Assembly (NCBI GenBank): GCA_030280995.1
Contig: JASXTE010000014.1
Location: 27,739,150-27,803,149, forward strand
Source of the DNA: Hemileia vastatrix
Lineage: Eukaryota; Basidiomycota; Pucciniomycetes; Pucciniales; Zaghouaniaceae
DNA: 64,000 nt
Direction: 5' to 3'
Positions 11,484 to 25,500 of this stretch are shown in pieces. A program made the translations under genes and the position numbers. Position 1 is the stretch's first letter, and every line of letters begins with the position of its first letter. The notes under the pieces were generated by a model. That model was not told the DNA's origin, did no database searches, and saw nothing but the letters and a program-made list of their open reading frames with translations.

Positions 11484-11923
11484 AACCTTGGTAAATTGAT
11501 ATGAAAGTTTTGAAGTAGCTGTACTTAATTAATGTAAACACAAGTATTTTTATTAAATTTTTAAATATTGACCTTTCTTAACTCTAGAGTTGATATTGTA
11601 TTAGATTTTTGTAATATATTAACATTTATTGGCTAAAATTACTTCGCTAAAAATAATGTACAGGGAACTCAACTACTTGATCACAGAATTGAGTAGATTG
11701 TTGACTAACTTCATAGTGGGTATCGAAGTTAGAAATCTTCCATTTCAAAATACCTCTTTTTTCCACCAAATCAACCATGATTGTTTTTTTATAATATTCC
11801 ATATTAAGCCCCAAAGCACCTTTTTACTGATAATTAATGTCAAGTTTGTGGCTTTCTTTTTGTGTTGTGAAATACCTTTTAAATAATTACAAATTTCTAA
11901 CTTTGATACACCCTCATCAATAT
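11484..11923. other. intergenic DNA after the AA9-CFEM gene
   Basis: AT-rich 3' flank with no credible gene. The last 35 bp (about 11888-11917, CAAATTTCTAACTTTGATAC) are one arm of an inverted repeat whose other arm is at 35983-36009, on the far side of Harb-A. Confidence 0.6.
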
Positions 11924-11926
11924 AAT

Positions 11927-11973
11927 AGGGGGTGTCAGTTCTGGCAAATCCGCACTTAAATAAGTGCAGATTT
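11927..11973 (+). repeat. left TIR of Harb-A with subterminal palindrome
   Basis: Starts AGGGGGTGTCAGTTCTGG and runs into an internal palindrome, AAATCCGCACTTAA then TAAGTGCAGATTT. More copies of the half-site (AAATCCGCACTT, AAGTGCTGATTT) follow up to about 12080. These are candidate binding sites for the transposase or the Myb-like partner. Confidence 0.85.
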
Positions 11974-12198
11974 CCAAAACACACTAGCCCCAATACTGGT
12001 GGATTTCAAAATGAAATAAGTCACTTATTTCACTCAAATCCGCACTTTCTCAACCAAAAGTGCTGATTTCACCATCAAGTCCCATTTCACTGATTTGTCA
12101 GCATCATCCCATTCATACGCAGCACTCCACAGCATAACACTTCATAACTCAAAACATTGTACATCATTTACATTTTCATATCATATCATATAAGAGTC

Positions 12199-13182
12199 AT
12201 GCCTTCCTCACTTTCAAATCGTGATAAATTACATAAAGCAATGAATTTCATGGCTCTTGAACTGCTCTTGGACTCTGATTGCGATTCTGATTCTGATCTA
12301 GAAGAAGATTTTGTCTTTTTATCAAAAATGGCCACGAAACGTTACCTTCTTCCCAGAAAGGCTCAAGTACTTCATACCCCCAAGTACACCATCCAAACAC
12401 TTCTTAACCTATCTACACCCAGTTTTAGACAGCTGTTCAGGACTTCTCAGGAATGTTTCCTTAAATTGCTTGAGCTTATTCAGGATCATCCCATATTTCA
12501 CAATAATTCTCAAAAAGAACAACGACATCCTTCAATTCAATTGGCCATCACACTATGTCGTTTAGGTTCAAATGGTAATGGAGCTGCTTTGAAACATTTA
12601 GAAAATGTCTTTGATTTAGGGTATGGTTCAGTTAACACTTATACCAAATGATGTATCACTGCCATCAACTCCTTGGAATCTCAACTTCTCACCTGGCCAA
12701 CAAAAGAAGAGCAACTTGAATCATCTCAGGTTATGCAAGCGCAGGGCTTCCCAGGATGTATTGGTTTTGTTGAAGGTACTAATATTCCTTTGAGCCAGAA
12801 ACCTGCTCAAGGTGGAAACAATTACTTTGACCGTAAAAAGAGGTAGATTATTTTTAACTCCTTTCATTCTCTTTGAAACTAACACAAACAAATATATCTT
12901 CTTTATAGATATTCAATTTCTGTTCAGCTTATATGTGACGTAAACAAAAAATTTTTATCATTCTTTGCTGGCTATCCTGGCTCATGTCACGACTCCTGCG
13001 TCTTCCAAAGAATGAAAATTTCAAATGAACCTGAAAAATTCTTTGATGAAGATCAGTATCTTCTTGCAGATTCTGCTTATGTGAATGGAAAGTATGTACT
13101 TCCTGCTTTTCGGGGAGCAGCTTCAGAAGACAGTCAAAATGCCAAGTTAAACAATCATTTGGCAAAGTCAAGAGTTCGTATT
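12199..13182 (+). pseudogene. Harb-A transposase, 5' part (DDE_Tnp_4 type)
   Basis: Start chosen at the ATG at 12199 (MPSSLSNRDK). An acidic N-terminal part is followed by a helix-turn-helix-like region and then the DDE nuclease core. A 66-nt intron (12843-12908) joins FDRKKR to YSISVQ. The first catalytic site reads FVEGTNIPL, with Glu where the family has Asp (usually DGT.IP); the second, LLADSAY, keeps its Asp. A TGA at 12649-12651 replaces an expected Arg after NTYTK. The frame runs up to RVRI at 13182, where the chromovirus tandem enters; the rest resumes at 29699. The enzyme would cut and join the TIR ends. This copy cannot be made intact. Confidence 0.85.
13178..13182 (+). repeat. target duplication GTATT, left copy
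   Basis: GTATT directly before the TGTCAG start of LTR1; the same five bases follow LTR3 at 29699-29703. Removing the insert and one GTATT restores the transposase frame as RVRI-EHSIGILKGRF. Confidence 0.92.
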
Positions 13183-14360
13183 TGTCAGCCTAAATATCCT
13201 TAGGACTGAGTATTTCTTATGCTTAAAATAAGATAACCTTAAGTAGATTAAGCTTATATCTTAAAAATAAGGTTAAAATAATAATATATATTATTTTATT
13301 ATATATATATATAATTATTATTCTATTATATAACTTATAATAGTTTAAATAGCTTATCCATGGCTTAATAATATTTATTAAGGTGTTAATGGAGTCATAA
13401 TATACTTATCTTAAGTGATATGAAGTAATTATTGACATACATAAGCTTATATGTATACATAAATCTCATATTCAGTGAAATATGCAGTATATTATGTATA
13501 TTTAGGTATATAAGTGGGTTTTAGCCCCTTAATAGCCTATAACCTTTGTTTTTCTGCTTATTTTAGGTCATATGGACAAAATCAGTGGACTCACAACGCC
13601 TACAGAAGCATAGACACCTATAGCAGGCGCATACACCCAGTTTGGACAACTAAAATTACTTCCTTGGATGGTTATTCACGGATTTATGGGTTGGAAGGAT
13701 GTTTCTGGGTTAATGTGGATGCTTAGGGATGTTATTGGGGGCTTGGACATTTTATTTGTTTCCTTTATATGCTTTTAGTTTCATTAAATCTCTTTTTGAT
13801 TGTTTATTTTACCTGTTTCTTTATGGTATCCGCTTTTATCTGGATTTTCTATTTATGGTATGGATCAGTGTTATTATTAATAGTGATGGAGGGTCCTTAC
13901 TGGAGGTCTGGGTGTTGAAACTGCTTGAAGTGGACGCCATGGGGAGGTGATGGGCCCTCACAGTGCTGTAATTGCCGGGGATAGCAGTGACATCATCTGG
14001 ATTGAAGGTCTGTGCACTCCAGTGGATTTGGGTATAAGTAAGGAGGGATTTTGACGGTTATTTATCATCATTCAATTACTACAACTCCAACAAACACTAC
14101 TATACAATTATTAGACCTTAGAAATATATTATAAAGTCACTATAAATTGATTTTATCTTTATATAAAGCTATAACTATATTTTATTCATCTATTTTCCAC
14201 CACTAGCACGCACTTAAATCCAAGTATTGTGAGTTTTATTTGAGTATAACTATTTTATTAGTCTTCCCCTAAGGTTTAATCACTAAATCATTTATCAATA
14301 AGTAGTAGGACCATAAGTAAACACTATTATATCATACTTATATACTAGACTATACTGACA
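13183..14360 (+). repeat. LTR1 of the Gypsy-2 tandem
   Basis: 1178 bp, starts TGTCAGCC and ends CTGACA. It differs from LTR3 at roughly 20 positions along its whole length. TTGGGGGTCTTTCC follows at 14362 and is the candidate primer binding site; Gypsy-3 has nearly the same sequence at this place. Confidence 0.92.
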
Positions 14361-14869
14361 ATTGGGGGTCTTTCCTTATATTTTACTTATTATTTAGTAT
14401 AAGCCTTGGGACGTGATTTTTACCTTAGTACAGCTCAAAATAACCAAATATTTGGGTCTGCTGCATATTAGTGGGTCATCATAACTCATTGATTGCGGAA
14501 AAGAACCCTTAAAATAATTGTACTAATTTTTTATCATAAAAATTAGATATTTACAGTAGTAACTGTACCCAATATAAACCCAATTTCACTTGGTATTTCG
14601 ACACCAATATAACACCCAATTAAATTGGTATTTGGTTAAAGCTTGGTAAGCTACTTATTCACCCTTATAGAGGTCTAGTTAAACTTATTATTATATTTTT
14701 AACAGATTTTTTCGAATTTTCTTACATTTTATTTAAATAAATAAAGACATAAATTCAGGGTAAGCTCCATTGCTTTTTTATTAGTAATATAATTGCTAAT
14801 ATCTTTTGTCTACTAATTCCATAGAGTTTTTTCCTTTTGTAGACGTAAAATATTGTCATTCTTAACAAT

Positions 14870-17800
14870 ATGAGTGCTCTCCAGGACAGTGTAAGTGAAA
14901 AGCCTGCTTATAATACCAGGTCTAAAGCTAACAAAAACTTTCCAGGACATCACCATGGAGGGCCAACAGTACCCCCAGGCAGAAAGCATGAGTATAGAGG
15001 AAAAGGACACCCTCTTAAAAAAGATAACTATAAAAAAGACGTCTCCTCCTCTTCAGGATCAACTGTCCCACCTGGCCAAACAGGTTCTGAAGTTGGAGGA
15101 ATCAAAATCACTCATTTTCAAAGAGGTAGAGCAGTTGCAAAACAATTGAAAGGTAGGGTTTCAGCAGATGAATCAGGCATTGGCAGAGTTAAAGGGAGGC
15201 CAGCCCAGTAAGTCAAATCAGCAACCCCCTATTCAAGGCGGGTCAACTCACTCCCAGGAGAAAATCCTGGTAGACAAATGGAAATGGGACTGGTTTCATC
15301 AACAGTGGACAAGCCACAGTTGCAACAGGGATCCACCCCCTCATCTGACTTCCTCAGCTCACCCTTACAAAGGAAAAAAGCGCCAAAAATCAGGACTGGA
15401 AACCATCCCTTGGTAAGTAGATTACCCTCTCAGATTGAACATAATACTGATAATTACAATATAGGTAATTCTATTGATGTTAAATCTGTGCAAAAAATAG
15501 AGGAGGATTTAAGAAATTTAGGTTTTAGAGTAGATACACCTGACTTGTCTTTTGTCCACAATAACAGTACTATTTACAATGATAATACAGTTAACCCTCA
15601 GTTGCAACCACTTACTAGTGAGATGAGAAGTTCACAGGAGAGTGAGAGAATTGAAAAGGAGGACATGGAATATTTTAACAATAATCCAACTGTCCATAGA
15701 ATTGTTTCAGCATTGTGGAATAGAATGACTGATTGTGAGGAGCAGACAGTTAAGCTCACTAGTGATACAATTTCATCCTTGACATTAAACATTTCTCAAT
15801 TAGCAACACGTAACAAAGAATTAGAGAAAGATTATTTGTCTCTAACTCTTAAATATGATTCATTGAGTAATAAATATAATGACCTTTCAAACAAATTCTG
15901 TGAGTTAGAAAAATTATATGAAACACATTTATTAAAAACTGAATCAAGAAAAAAGTTATCTTTTGCCCAGACAAATCAAAGTGTCTCTGAGTTGCTACAA
16001 AGATTAACTTAAGTTGAGATTGAAACTGCCAATCTACTAATGAACCAGGATAATCATAAGTATAATCAATATAATAATAATCCTTTCATTGGAAAAAGTG
16101 AATCTCATTCCTTCCCTGTACCACCACAATTAAAACCATCTGGTGGTAGTGTCAAATCTGAAAATGTAAGTCACAAATCCGTGCAGGAAGAAATACAAGA
16201 CCATTTATCAAAAGTAAATGAGTTGTTGAATTTACCTAAGATTAGTGAGATAAAATCCAATCAGAAAAACTGGCCTAAGATAGATCAGTACCCAACTTAT
16301 GATGGGGAAGCCAGCTCTGATTGGCAACATTTTATTCAAAGAATTGACAACTTGAAACTCTCATATAAGTTACCAGATGAAGAAATAACATCAAAATTAA
16401 TTTCTTTATTTAAGGATGTTGCTTTATTATGGTTTGAAGCTGTCTCAAGTGAGGGTAGAGACTACTCTTGGGCTGAATGGAAACAACTTATTGAAAAACA
16501 ATTTGGAGGTTCTAAATTCAGGCTTACTCAGCAGAGACTTTATGAGAAGACTAGGTATAATCCGTTGAATGGTGACAAACCTATGGTATTTTTAATGAAT
16601 TTAAACAAAATATTAAAAGCCATTGAGCCTCATATGGATTTTAACTCATGGAAAGATAAGATAATATATAAATTACTTATATCTGTCAGAGACATTGTTG
16701 TAGCTAGAACATTAAATGTTACTGAATATTCTGACTTTATTAATATTTGCAATGAAATATTATTGAACCATAAGTATGAATCAAGATATTCCACTTATAA
16801 ACAAAATGTTGAACCTGTAAAAACTCAGAATTCAAAAACACTTCAGGAGAAGCAGAAAAAACCTACTGCACCTGTAGTACCTAAGAAGTATGAAACAAAT
16901 ACTTGTTATAAGTGTAACAAACCTTAAGTCAAAGGTCACAAATGTGAGAAAAACATAAATATTGTTGAAAATCAACGTGAATCTGAAACTGAAACTGAAA
17001 AAAGTAAAGAATCAAGTGATTTTGACAGCAATATCTCATATAGTGATGAAAATGAAGTCTGTATGTTGGAAGATGATTTTTCCATCTTTGAAAATCCAAT
17101 ATTAATTATGGACTCAAATGAATCTTCAATGAATTTTGAGGATGCTGAAATCATTAAGGATATACAAGCTGATAGCTTTAGAATGACACCTATCACGGTT
17201 CCAGCTATCATTTCTGGTGAAAATGTTAATATAGTACTGGACACAGGAGCTGCTGGTTCTGTTGTTTCCACTAATACATTACAGAAAATTGATAGTGACT
17301 ATAAGTTTAAGCTTGAACCACTTCAAAATAAAAATTGGAGAGGTTTTGGATCAGTGCTACACCCCATTGGTAAATACAAAGCTGCTGTTTTCTTTAAACA
17401 TCAACATGGTTATGTAAGAGTAACTTGTGACTTTGTAGTAATGGATAATACTAACTGTAGTAACTGTTTTATCATTGGAAATGATATTCTGACTAAATTT
17501 GGTGTAAAATTAGACCCTGCTAATAACAATTTTACAATTGGAATGAATGGTAAGAGGAAATTTAAAATAAATTCTTTTAACACAGTCTTACACATTGAGT
17601 CAGTAACAAATTCCCCGTCTAAAGGAAGAGAATCCAATGAGATGGAACTTCTGGAAACAGAAATTTCAAAAGCATCATTTGGCACTCAGATAAGTAAAAC
17701 TGAGAAAGATAATATTTTGGAATTAATTAAAGCTTTTCCAATGGCTTTTGCACATGGTACAAATGAACTTGGCCTTGTAAAAGATCATGAAATGAAGATT

Positions 17801-20726
17801 AGTTTAACCTATGATATGGATAATATTCCTGCTAGTCTTAAAAAGAAACCATACCCTGCTTCACCAATGAAGAGGAAAGACATAGAGGATAATATTAAGA
17901 TGTTATTAAAAATGAACATTCTTGAGAAGGTTGAAACTACACCAAAATATTGTGTAATATCACCAGTGCTAATTTCTTATGAACAAGATAAAGCAAGACT
18001 GTGCGGTGATTATAGAGCATTAAATACATTTACAGTAGATGATATTTATCCCTTGCCAAGGATTGCCTCTATACATGCTACCCTTAAAGGTGCTAAATAT
18101 ATAAGTTGCCTAGATGGAAATAAAGGGTACCATCAAATTCCTGTTGAAAAGGATTCACAGAACTTTTTGTTGATAACAACACACATGGGAATTTATAAGT
18201 ATGTCAGAATGCCATTTGGACCAAAAAATGCTCCATCAGTATTTCAGAAGTTAATGGATATAACATTCCATAATGAAATGATTGAAGGATGGTTAATGGT
18301 ATACATTGATGACATCATAGTGTTCTCTAAAACTTTTGATGAACACTTAATCCATTTAAGGAAAGTATTTCAGAAAATGGATGAAATAAAAATGACCCTT
18401 GCATTGAAAAAATGTAAATTTGGGTTTGAATCTTTAAAAGTGCTTGGTCATATTGTATCTGGCTTACAAATATGTGCAGACCAAAATAAAGTGGCTGAAA
18501 TAAAGAATATTGGCATTCCTCAAAATGTAAAGGATGTACAATCTTTTCTTGGAATGTGTGGTTATTATAGACAATATATAAAAAACTACCAATCAATTGC
18601 TGCGCCACTGACCACACTGATAAAGAAATCAGAAGCTTTCATTTGGAATAATGAAAGACAACAAGCTTTTGATAAGTTGAAATAATGTTTAATGACAGCT
18701 CCTATCTTGGGTTTACCAGATTTCCAACTACCTTTTGTATTATATACAGATGCAAGTTTTATTGGACTGAGTGCTGCTTTGCATAAAAAACAACTTATTG
18801 AAGGTAAAATGTCAGAAGTAGTAATCTGGTTTATTTCATGTACTCTGAGAAGTGGTGAATTGAAATATGGTGCTACACAACTTGAATGTTTGGCAGTAGT
18901 ATGGGCTCTTGAGAAGCTACATTATTACCTTGAAGACCAAAAATTTGAGTTAATAACTGACTGTAGTGCAGTTAAGTCACTCTTAAACATGAAAACTCCT
19001 AATAGACACATGTTTAGATGGCAATTAGCTGTACAAGAATACAGAGGCCGGATGACTATTACACATAGAGCAGGAACCTTGCACTCTAATGTAGATCTGT
19101 TATCTAGAGTACCTCTGCCTAATAATGATGATAATCCTGCTTATGTTCCTGAGTCAGAGATTATTAACATGTATGGCATTTATATTGTAGATCTTGAGGA
19201 TGAGTTTATGCAATCAATTCTTAATAATTATAATTCAGATCCTGACTTGAGTAAATTAACTACAATATTAAATGATCCATCTAATGCTTCAATGAATGTT
19301 TTAATAAAAACATTACCAATTAAGTATAAAGAGGCATTAGAAAAAGGAAAATTTTCCATTGAGGATGGTTTTATATATTACAGGAAAAAATTAAGTAATG
19401 TAATTGTAATTTCCCCTTCAATGAAGGAGTTAATGTTAAGTATATGTCATGATGATATATTAGCAGGTCATTTTGACTACCATAAAACATTAACCAGAGT
19501 AAAAAACACAGCTTGGTGGATTAACATGTCTGAGGATGATCAGAAATATGTTGAAACATGGGATTCTTGTCAAAAATCTAAAAGATTAACAGGAAAAAGA
19601 GCTGGTTTATTAAAACAAATTGAGCAACCAAAAGCTCCATGGGAAATCATTAACATGGACTTTGTAACAGGTTTGCCAATAGCAGGGCATAAGAGTTATA
19701 ACTCCTGCTTGGTAATTGCAGATAGATTTACAAAGATGTGTAAATTTATTCCTACCCACAAAGAGGTATCTGCAAAGGACTTAGCTTTTTTATGATGGAC
19801 ACAAATGTTAAATACAGCAGGTTTCCCCAAAGCAATAGTTTCTGACAGAGATCCTAAATTTACTTCTGAGTTCTGGACGTCACTTATGGATGTTTCAGGG
19901 TGTCAATTAAAACTTTCTACAGCACACCATCCACAAACTGATGGGCTAGCAGAAAGAATGATACAAACCTTAGAAGATTTGATAAGAAGATACTGTGCTT
20001 TTGGTCTTAATTTTAAAGACAATGACAAATTCACGCATGATTGGGTAACCCTTATCCCAGGTTTAGAATTTGCATATAATAGTACAGTACATTCTGTCAC
20101 TGGCAAAAAGCCATTTGAGTTATGGTTGGGTTATGTACCTAATACCCCTGCTAAAACTCTTAATAAGTTACCTAGATTGGATATCCATCCAGGTACTAAA
20201 TCTTTTCTTCAGATGCATGAATTATGCAGAAGAATGTACAAATAAGGCGTTTGAGTATGAAAAGAAAAGATGGGATAAAGCCCATAAAGAACAAATGTTC
20301 AAAGAGGGTGATGAAGTGCTTATTTCAACACTACATTTCAATTTTAATGGTAATGTTAAATTGAAGGATCTATTCATTGGACCATTTGTAGTTAAAAAGA
20401 TGGTTGGTAATAATGCTGTTGAGGTTATTCTATATGCACCATATGATAGAAAACATCCAGTATTTCCTATTTCTCTTATAAAAATATACCATTCTAATGA
20501 TACTTCTCTATTTCCAAGAAGATCAGGAAGGCATAAACAGCAACCTGAAGAAATAGTTGAAAAGGCAGAAATTGAAAAGATACTTAAAAAGAGACACCTT
20601 ACTAAAGAAAAGGGAGTTGAGTATCTATTAAGATTTAAAAATAAATCAAGTGAATATGACCAGTGGATTCCAGAAAATGAAATCTCTGATCTTAAAAATC
20701 TCTTGAAAAAATTTAAATCTAAATAA
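14870..20726 (+). pseudogene. Gypsy-2 Gag-Pol, copy 1, disabled
   Basis: Chromovirus polyprotein. Exon 1 (14870-14890, MSALQDS) would splice over a 55-nt GTAAGT..CCAG intron (14891-14945) to DITMEGQQ, the start of a coiled-coil Gag region with the motif WKWD (near 15276). At 15413 a GTAAGT follows TG of TGG, as in Gypsy-3; a TAG acceptor at 15464 leaves the wrong frame by one base, so splicing would not restore it. From about 15465 on come capsid, zinc knuckle (CYKCNKP), protease DTGA (near 17241), RT box YIDD (near 18304), RNase H, integrase (HHPQTDGLAERM near 19926) and a chromodomain. Breaks: TGA 15147-15149, TAA 16010, 16925 and 18683, TGA 19793, and a frameshift near 20230. Confidence 0.9.
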
Positions 20727-20836
20727 TACTGTTCATTCAGTATATGTATTATAAAAATTATTTTTTATTTTTTATTTTATTATTTCACTCCTTAGTTTTA
20801 ATTAAAATGTCTTAAAATTTTTTTTATTGTTTTTTT

Positions 20837-20851
20837 TTTGGGGTGAGGGAG
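20837..20851 (+). other. polypurine tract of copy 1
   Basis: GGGGTGAGGGAG directly before LTR2, the expected plus-strand priming site. Copy 2 has the same sequence before 28521, and Gypsy-3 has the matching GAGTGAGGGAG. Confidence 0.8.
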
Positions 20852-22029
20852 TGTCGGCCTAAATATCCTTAGGACTGAGTATTTCTTATGCTTAAAATAA
20901 TATAACCTTAAGTAGATTAAGCTTATATCTTAAAAATAAGGTTAAAATAATAATATATATTATTTTATTATATATATATATAATTATTATTCTATTATAT
21001 AACTTATAATAGTTTAAATAGCTTATCCATGGCCTAATAATATTTATTAAGGTGTTAATGTAGTCATAATATACTTATCTTAAGTGATATGAAGTAATTA
21101 TTGACATACATAAGCTTATATGTATACATAAATCTCATATTCAGTGAAATATGCAGTATATTATGTATATTTAGGTATATAAGTGGGTTTTAGCCCCTCA
21201 ATAGCCTATAATCTTTGTTTTTCTGCTTATTTTAGGTCATATGGACGAAATCAGTGGACTCACAACGCCTACAGAAGCATAGACACCTATATCAGGCGCA
21301 TACACCCAGTTTGGACAACTAAAATTACTTCCTTGGATGGTTATTCACGGATTTATGGGTTGGAAGGATGTTTCTGGGTTAATGTGGATGCTTGGGGATG
21401 TTATTGAAGGCTTGGACATTTTATTTGTTTCCTTTATATGCTTTTAGTTTCATTAAATCTCTTTTTGATTGTTTATTTTACCTGTTTCTTTATGGTATCC
21501 GCTTTTATCTGGATTTTCTATTTATGGTATGGATCAGTGTTATTATTAATAGTGATGGAGGGTCCTTACTGGAGGTCTGGGTGTTGAAACTGCTTGAAGT
21601 GGACGCCATGGGGAGGTGATGGGCCCTCACAGTGCTGTAATTGCCGGGGATAGCAGTGACATCATCTGGATTGAAGGTCTGTGCACTCCAGTGGATTTGG
21701 GTATAAGTAAGGAGGGATTTTGACGGTTATTTATCATCATTCAATTACTACAACTCCAACAAACACTACTATACAATTATTAGACCTTAGAAATATATTA
21801 TAAAGTCACTATAAATTGATTTTATCTTTATATAAAGCTATAACTATATTTTATTCATCTATTTTCCACCACTAGCATGCACTTAAATCCAAGTATTGTG
21901 AGTTTTATTTGAGTATAACTATTTTATTAGTCTTCCCCTAAGGTTTAATCACTAAATCATTTATCAATAAGTAGTAGGACCATAAGTAAACACTATTATA
22001 TCATACTTATATACTAGACTATACTGACA
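20852..22029 (+). repeat. LTR2 (middle) of the Gypsy-2 tandem, chimeric
   Basis: 1178 bp. Its left part carries the variants of LTR3 (TGTCGG start, ATAATATAACC, TTATTGAAGG); its right part carries those of LTR1 (GTGTTGAAAC, GCCATGGGG, GTAAGGAGGG). The switch lies between about 21408 and 21585. Confidence 0.92.
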
Positions 22030-22538
22030 ATTGGGGGTCTTTCCTTATATTTTACTTATTATTTAGTATAAGCCTTGGGACGTGATTTTTACCTTAGTAC
22101 AGCTCAAAATAACCAAATATTTGGGTCTGCTGCATATTAGTGGGTCATCATAACTCATTGATTGCGGAAAAGAACCCTTAAAATAATTGTACTAATTTTT
22201 TATCATAAAAATTAGATATTTACAGTAGTAACTGTACCCAATATAAACCCAATTTCACTTGGTATTTCGACACCAATATAACACCCAATTAAATTGGTAT
22301 TTGGTTAAAGCTTGGTAAGCTACTTATTCACCCTTATAGAGGTCTAGTTAAACTTATTATTATATTTTTAACAGATTTTTTCGAATTTTCTTACATTTTA
22401 TTTAAATAAATAAAGACATAAATTCAGGGTAAGCTCCATTGCTTTTTTATTAGTAATATAATTGCTAATATCTTTTGTCTACTAATTCCATAGAGTTTTT
22501 TCCTTTTGTAGACGTAAAATATTGTCATTCTTAACAAT

Positions 22539-25500
22539 ATGAGTGCTCTCCAGGACAGTGTAAGTGAAAAGCCTGCTTATAATACCAGGTCTAAAGCTAA
22601 CAAAAACTTTCCAGGACATCACCATGGAGGGCCAACAGTACCCCCAGGCAGAAAGCATGAGTATAGAGGAAAAGGACACCCTCTTAAAAAAGATAACTAT
22701 AAAAAAGACGTCTCCTCCTCTTCAGGATCAACTGTCCCACCTGGCCAAACAGGTTCTGAAGTTGGAGGAATCAAAATCACTCATTTTCAAAGAGGTAGAG
22801 CAGTTGCAAAACAATTGAAAGGTAGGGTTTCAGCAGATGAATCAGGCATTGGCAGAGTTAAAGGGAGGCCAGCCCAGTAAGTCAAATCAGCAACCCCCTA
22901 TTCAAGGCGGGTCAACTCACTCCCAGGAGAAAATCCTGGTAGACAAATGGAAATGGGACTGGTTTCATCAACAGTGGACAAGCCACAGTTGCAACAGGGA
23001 TCCACCCCCTCATCTGACTTCCTCAGCTCACCCTTACAAAGGAAAAAAGCGCCAAAAATCAGGACTGGAAACCATCCCTTGGTAAGTAGATTACCCTCTC
23101 AGATTGAACATAATACTGATAATTACAATATAGGTAATTCTATTGATGTTAAATCTGTGCAAAAAATAGAGGAGGATTTAAGAAATTTAGGTTTTAGAGT
23201 AGATACACCTGACTTGTCTTTTGTCCACAATAACAGTACTATTTACAATGATAATACAGTTAACCCTCAGTTGCAACCACTTACTAGTGAGATGAGAAGT
23301 TCACAGGAGAGTGAGAGAATTGAAAAGGAGGACATGGAATATTTTAACAATAATCCAACTGTCCATAGAATTGTTTCAGCATTGTGGAATAGAATGACTG
23401 ATTGTGAGGAGCAGACAGTTAAGCTCACTAGTGATACAATTTCATCCTTGACATTAAACATTTCTCAATTAGCAACACGTAACAAAGAATTAGAGAAAGA
23501 TTATTTGTCTCTAACTCTTAAATATGATTCATTGAGTAATAAATATAATGACCTTTCAAACAAATTCTGTGAGTTAGAAAAATTATATGAAACACATTTA
23601 TTAAAAACTGAATCAAGAACAAAGTTATCTTTTGCCCAGACAAATCAAAGTGTCTCTGAGTTGCTACAAAGATTAACTTAAGTTGAGATTGAAACTGCCA
23701 ATCTACTAATGAACCAGGATAATCATAAGTATAATCAATATAATAATAATCCTTTCATTGGAAAAAGTGAATCTCATTCCTTCCCTGTACCACCACAATT
23801 AAAACCATCTGGTGGTAGTGTCAAATCTGAAAATGTAAGTCACAAATCCGTGCAGGAAGAAATACAAGACCATTTATCAAAAGTAAATGAGTTGTTGAAT
23901 TTACCTAAGATTAGTGAGATAAAATCCAATCAGAAAAACTGGCCTAAGATAGATCAGTACCCAACTTATGATGGGGAAGCCAGCTCTGATTGGCAACATT
24001 TTATTCAAAGAATTGACAACTTGAAACTCTCATATAAGTTACCAGATGAAGAAATAACATCAAAATTAATTTCTTTATTTAAGGATGTTGCTTTATTATG
24101 GTTTGAAGCTGTCTCAAGTGAGGGTAGAGACTACTCTTGGGCTGAATGGAAACAACTTATTGAAAAACAATTTGGAGGTTCTAAATTCAGGCTTACTCAG
24201 CAGAGACTTTATGAGAAGACTAGGTATAATCCGTTGAATGGTGACAAACCTATGGTATTTTTAATGAATTTAAACAAAATATTAAAAGCCATTGAGCCTC
24301 ATATGGATTTTAACTCATGGAAAGATAAGATAATATATAAATTACTTATATCTGTCAGAGACATTGTTGTAGCTAGAACATTAAATGTTACTGAATATTC
24401 TGACTTTATTAATATTTGCAATGAAATATTATTAAACCATAAGTATGAATCAAGATATTCCACTTATAAACAAAATGTTGAACCTGTAAAAACTCAGAAT
24501 TCAAAAACACTTCAGGAGAAGCAGAAAAAACCTACTGCACCTGTAGTACCTAAGAAGTATGAAACAAATACTTGTTATAAGTGTAACAAACCTTAAGTCA
24601 AAGGTCACAAATGTGAGAAAAACATAAATATTGTTGAAAATCAACGTGAATCTGAAACTGAAACTGAAAAAAGTAAAGAATCAAGTGATTTTGACAGCAA
24701 TATCTCATATAGTGATGAAAATGAAGTCTGTATGTTGGAAGATGATTTTTCCATCTTTGAAAATCCAATATTAATTATGGACTCAAATGAATCTTCAATG
24801 AATTTTGAGGATGCTGAAATCATTAAGGATATACAAGCTGATAGCTTTAGAATGACACCTATCACGGTTCCAGCTATCATTTCTGGTGAAAATGTTAATA
24901 TAGTACTGGACACAGGAGCTGCTGGTTCTGTTGTTTCCACTAATACATTACAGAAAATTGATAGTGACTATAAGTTTAAGCTTGAACCACTTCAAAATAA
25001 AAATTGGAGAGGTTTTGGATCAGTGCTACACCCCATTGGTAAATACAAAGCTGCTGTTTTCTTTAAACATCAACATGGTTATGTAAGAGTAACTTGTGAC
25101 TTTGTAGTAATGGATAATACTAACTGTAGTAACTGTTTTATCATTGGAAATGATATTCTGACTAAATTTGGTGTAAAATTAGACCCTGCTAATAACAATT
25201 TTACAATTCGAATGAATGGTAAGAGGAAATTTAAAATAAATTCTTTTAACACAGTCTTACACATTGAGTCAGTAACAAATTCCCCGTCTAAAGGAAGAGA
25301 ATCCAATGAGATGGAACTTCTGGAAACAGAAATTTCAAAAGCATCATTTGGCACTCAGATAAGTAAAACTGAGAAAGATAATATTTTGGAATTAATTAAA
25401 GCTTTTCCAATGGCTTTTGCACATGGTACAAATGAACTTGGCCTTGTAAAAGATCATGAAATGAAGATTAGTTTAACCTATGATATGGATAATATTCCTG

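Noticed and set aside
15278..15416. Overlapping MEMG frame at the WKWD region as a separate gag start
   Set aside because: The intron model gives the WKWD frame as the coding one in both Gypsy-2 and Gypsy-3; the overlap before the second intron is then a by-product.
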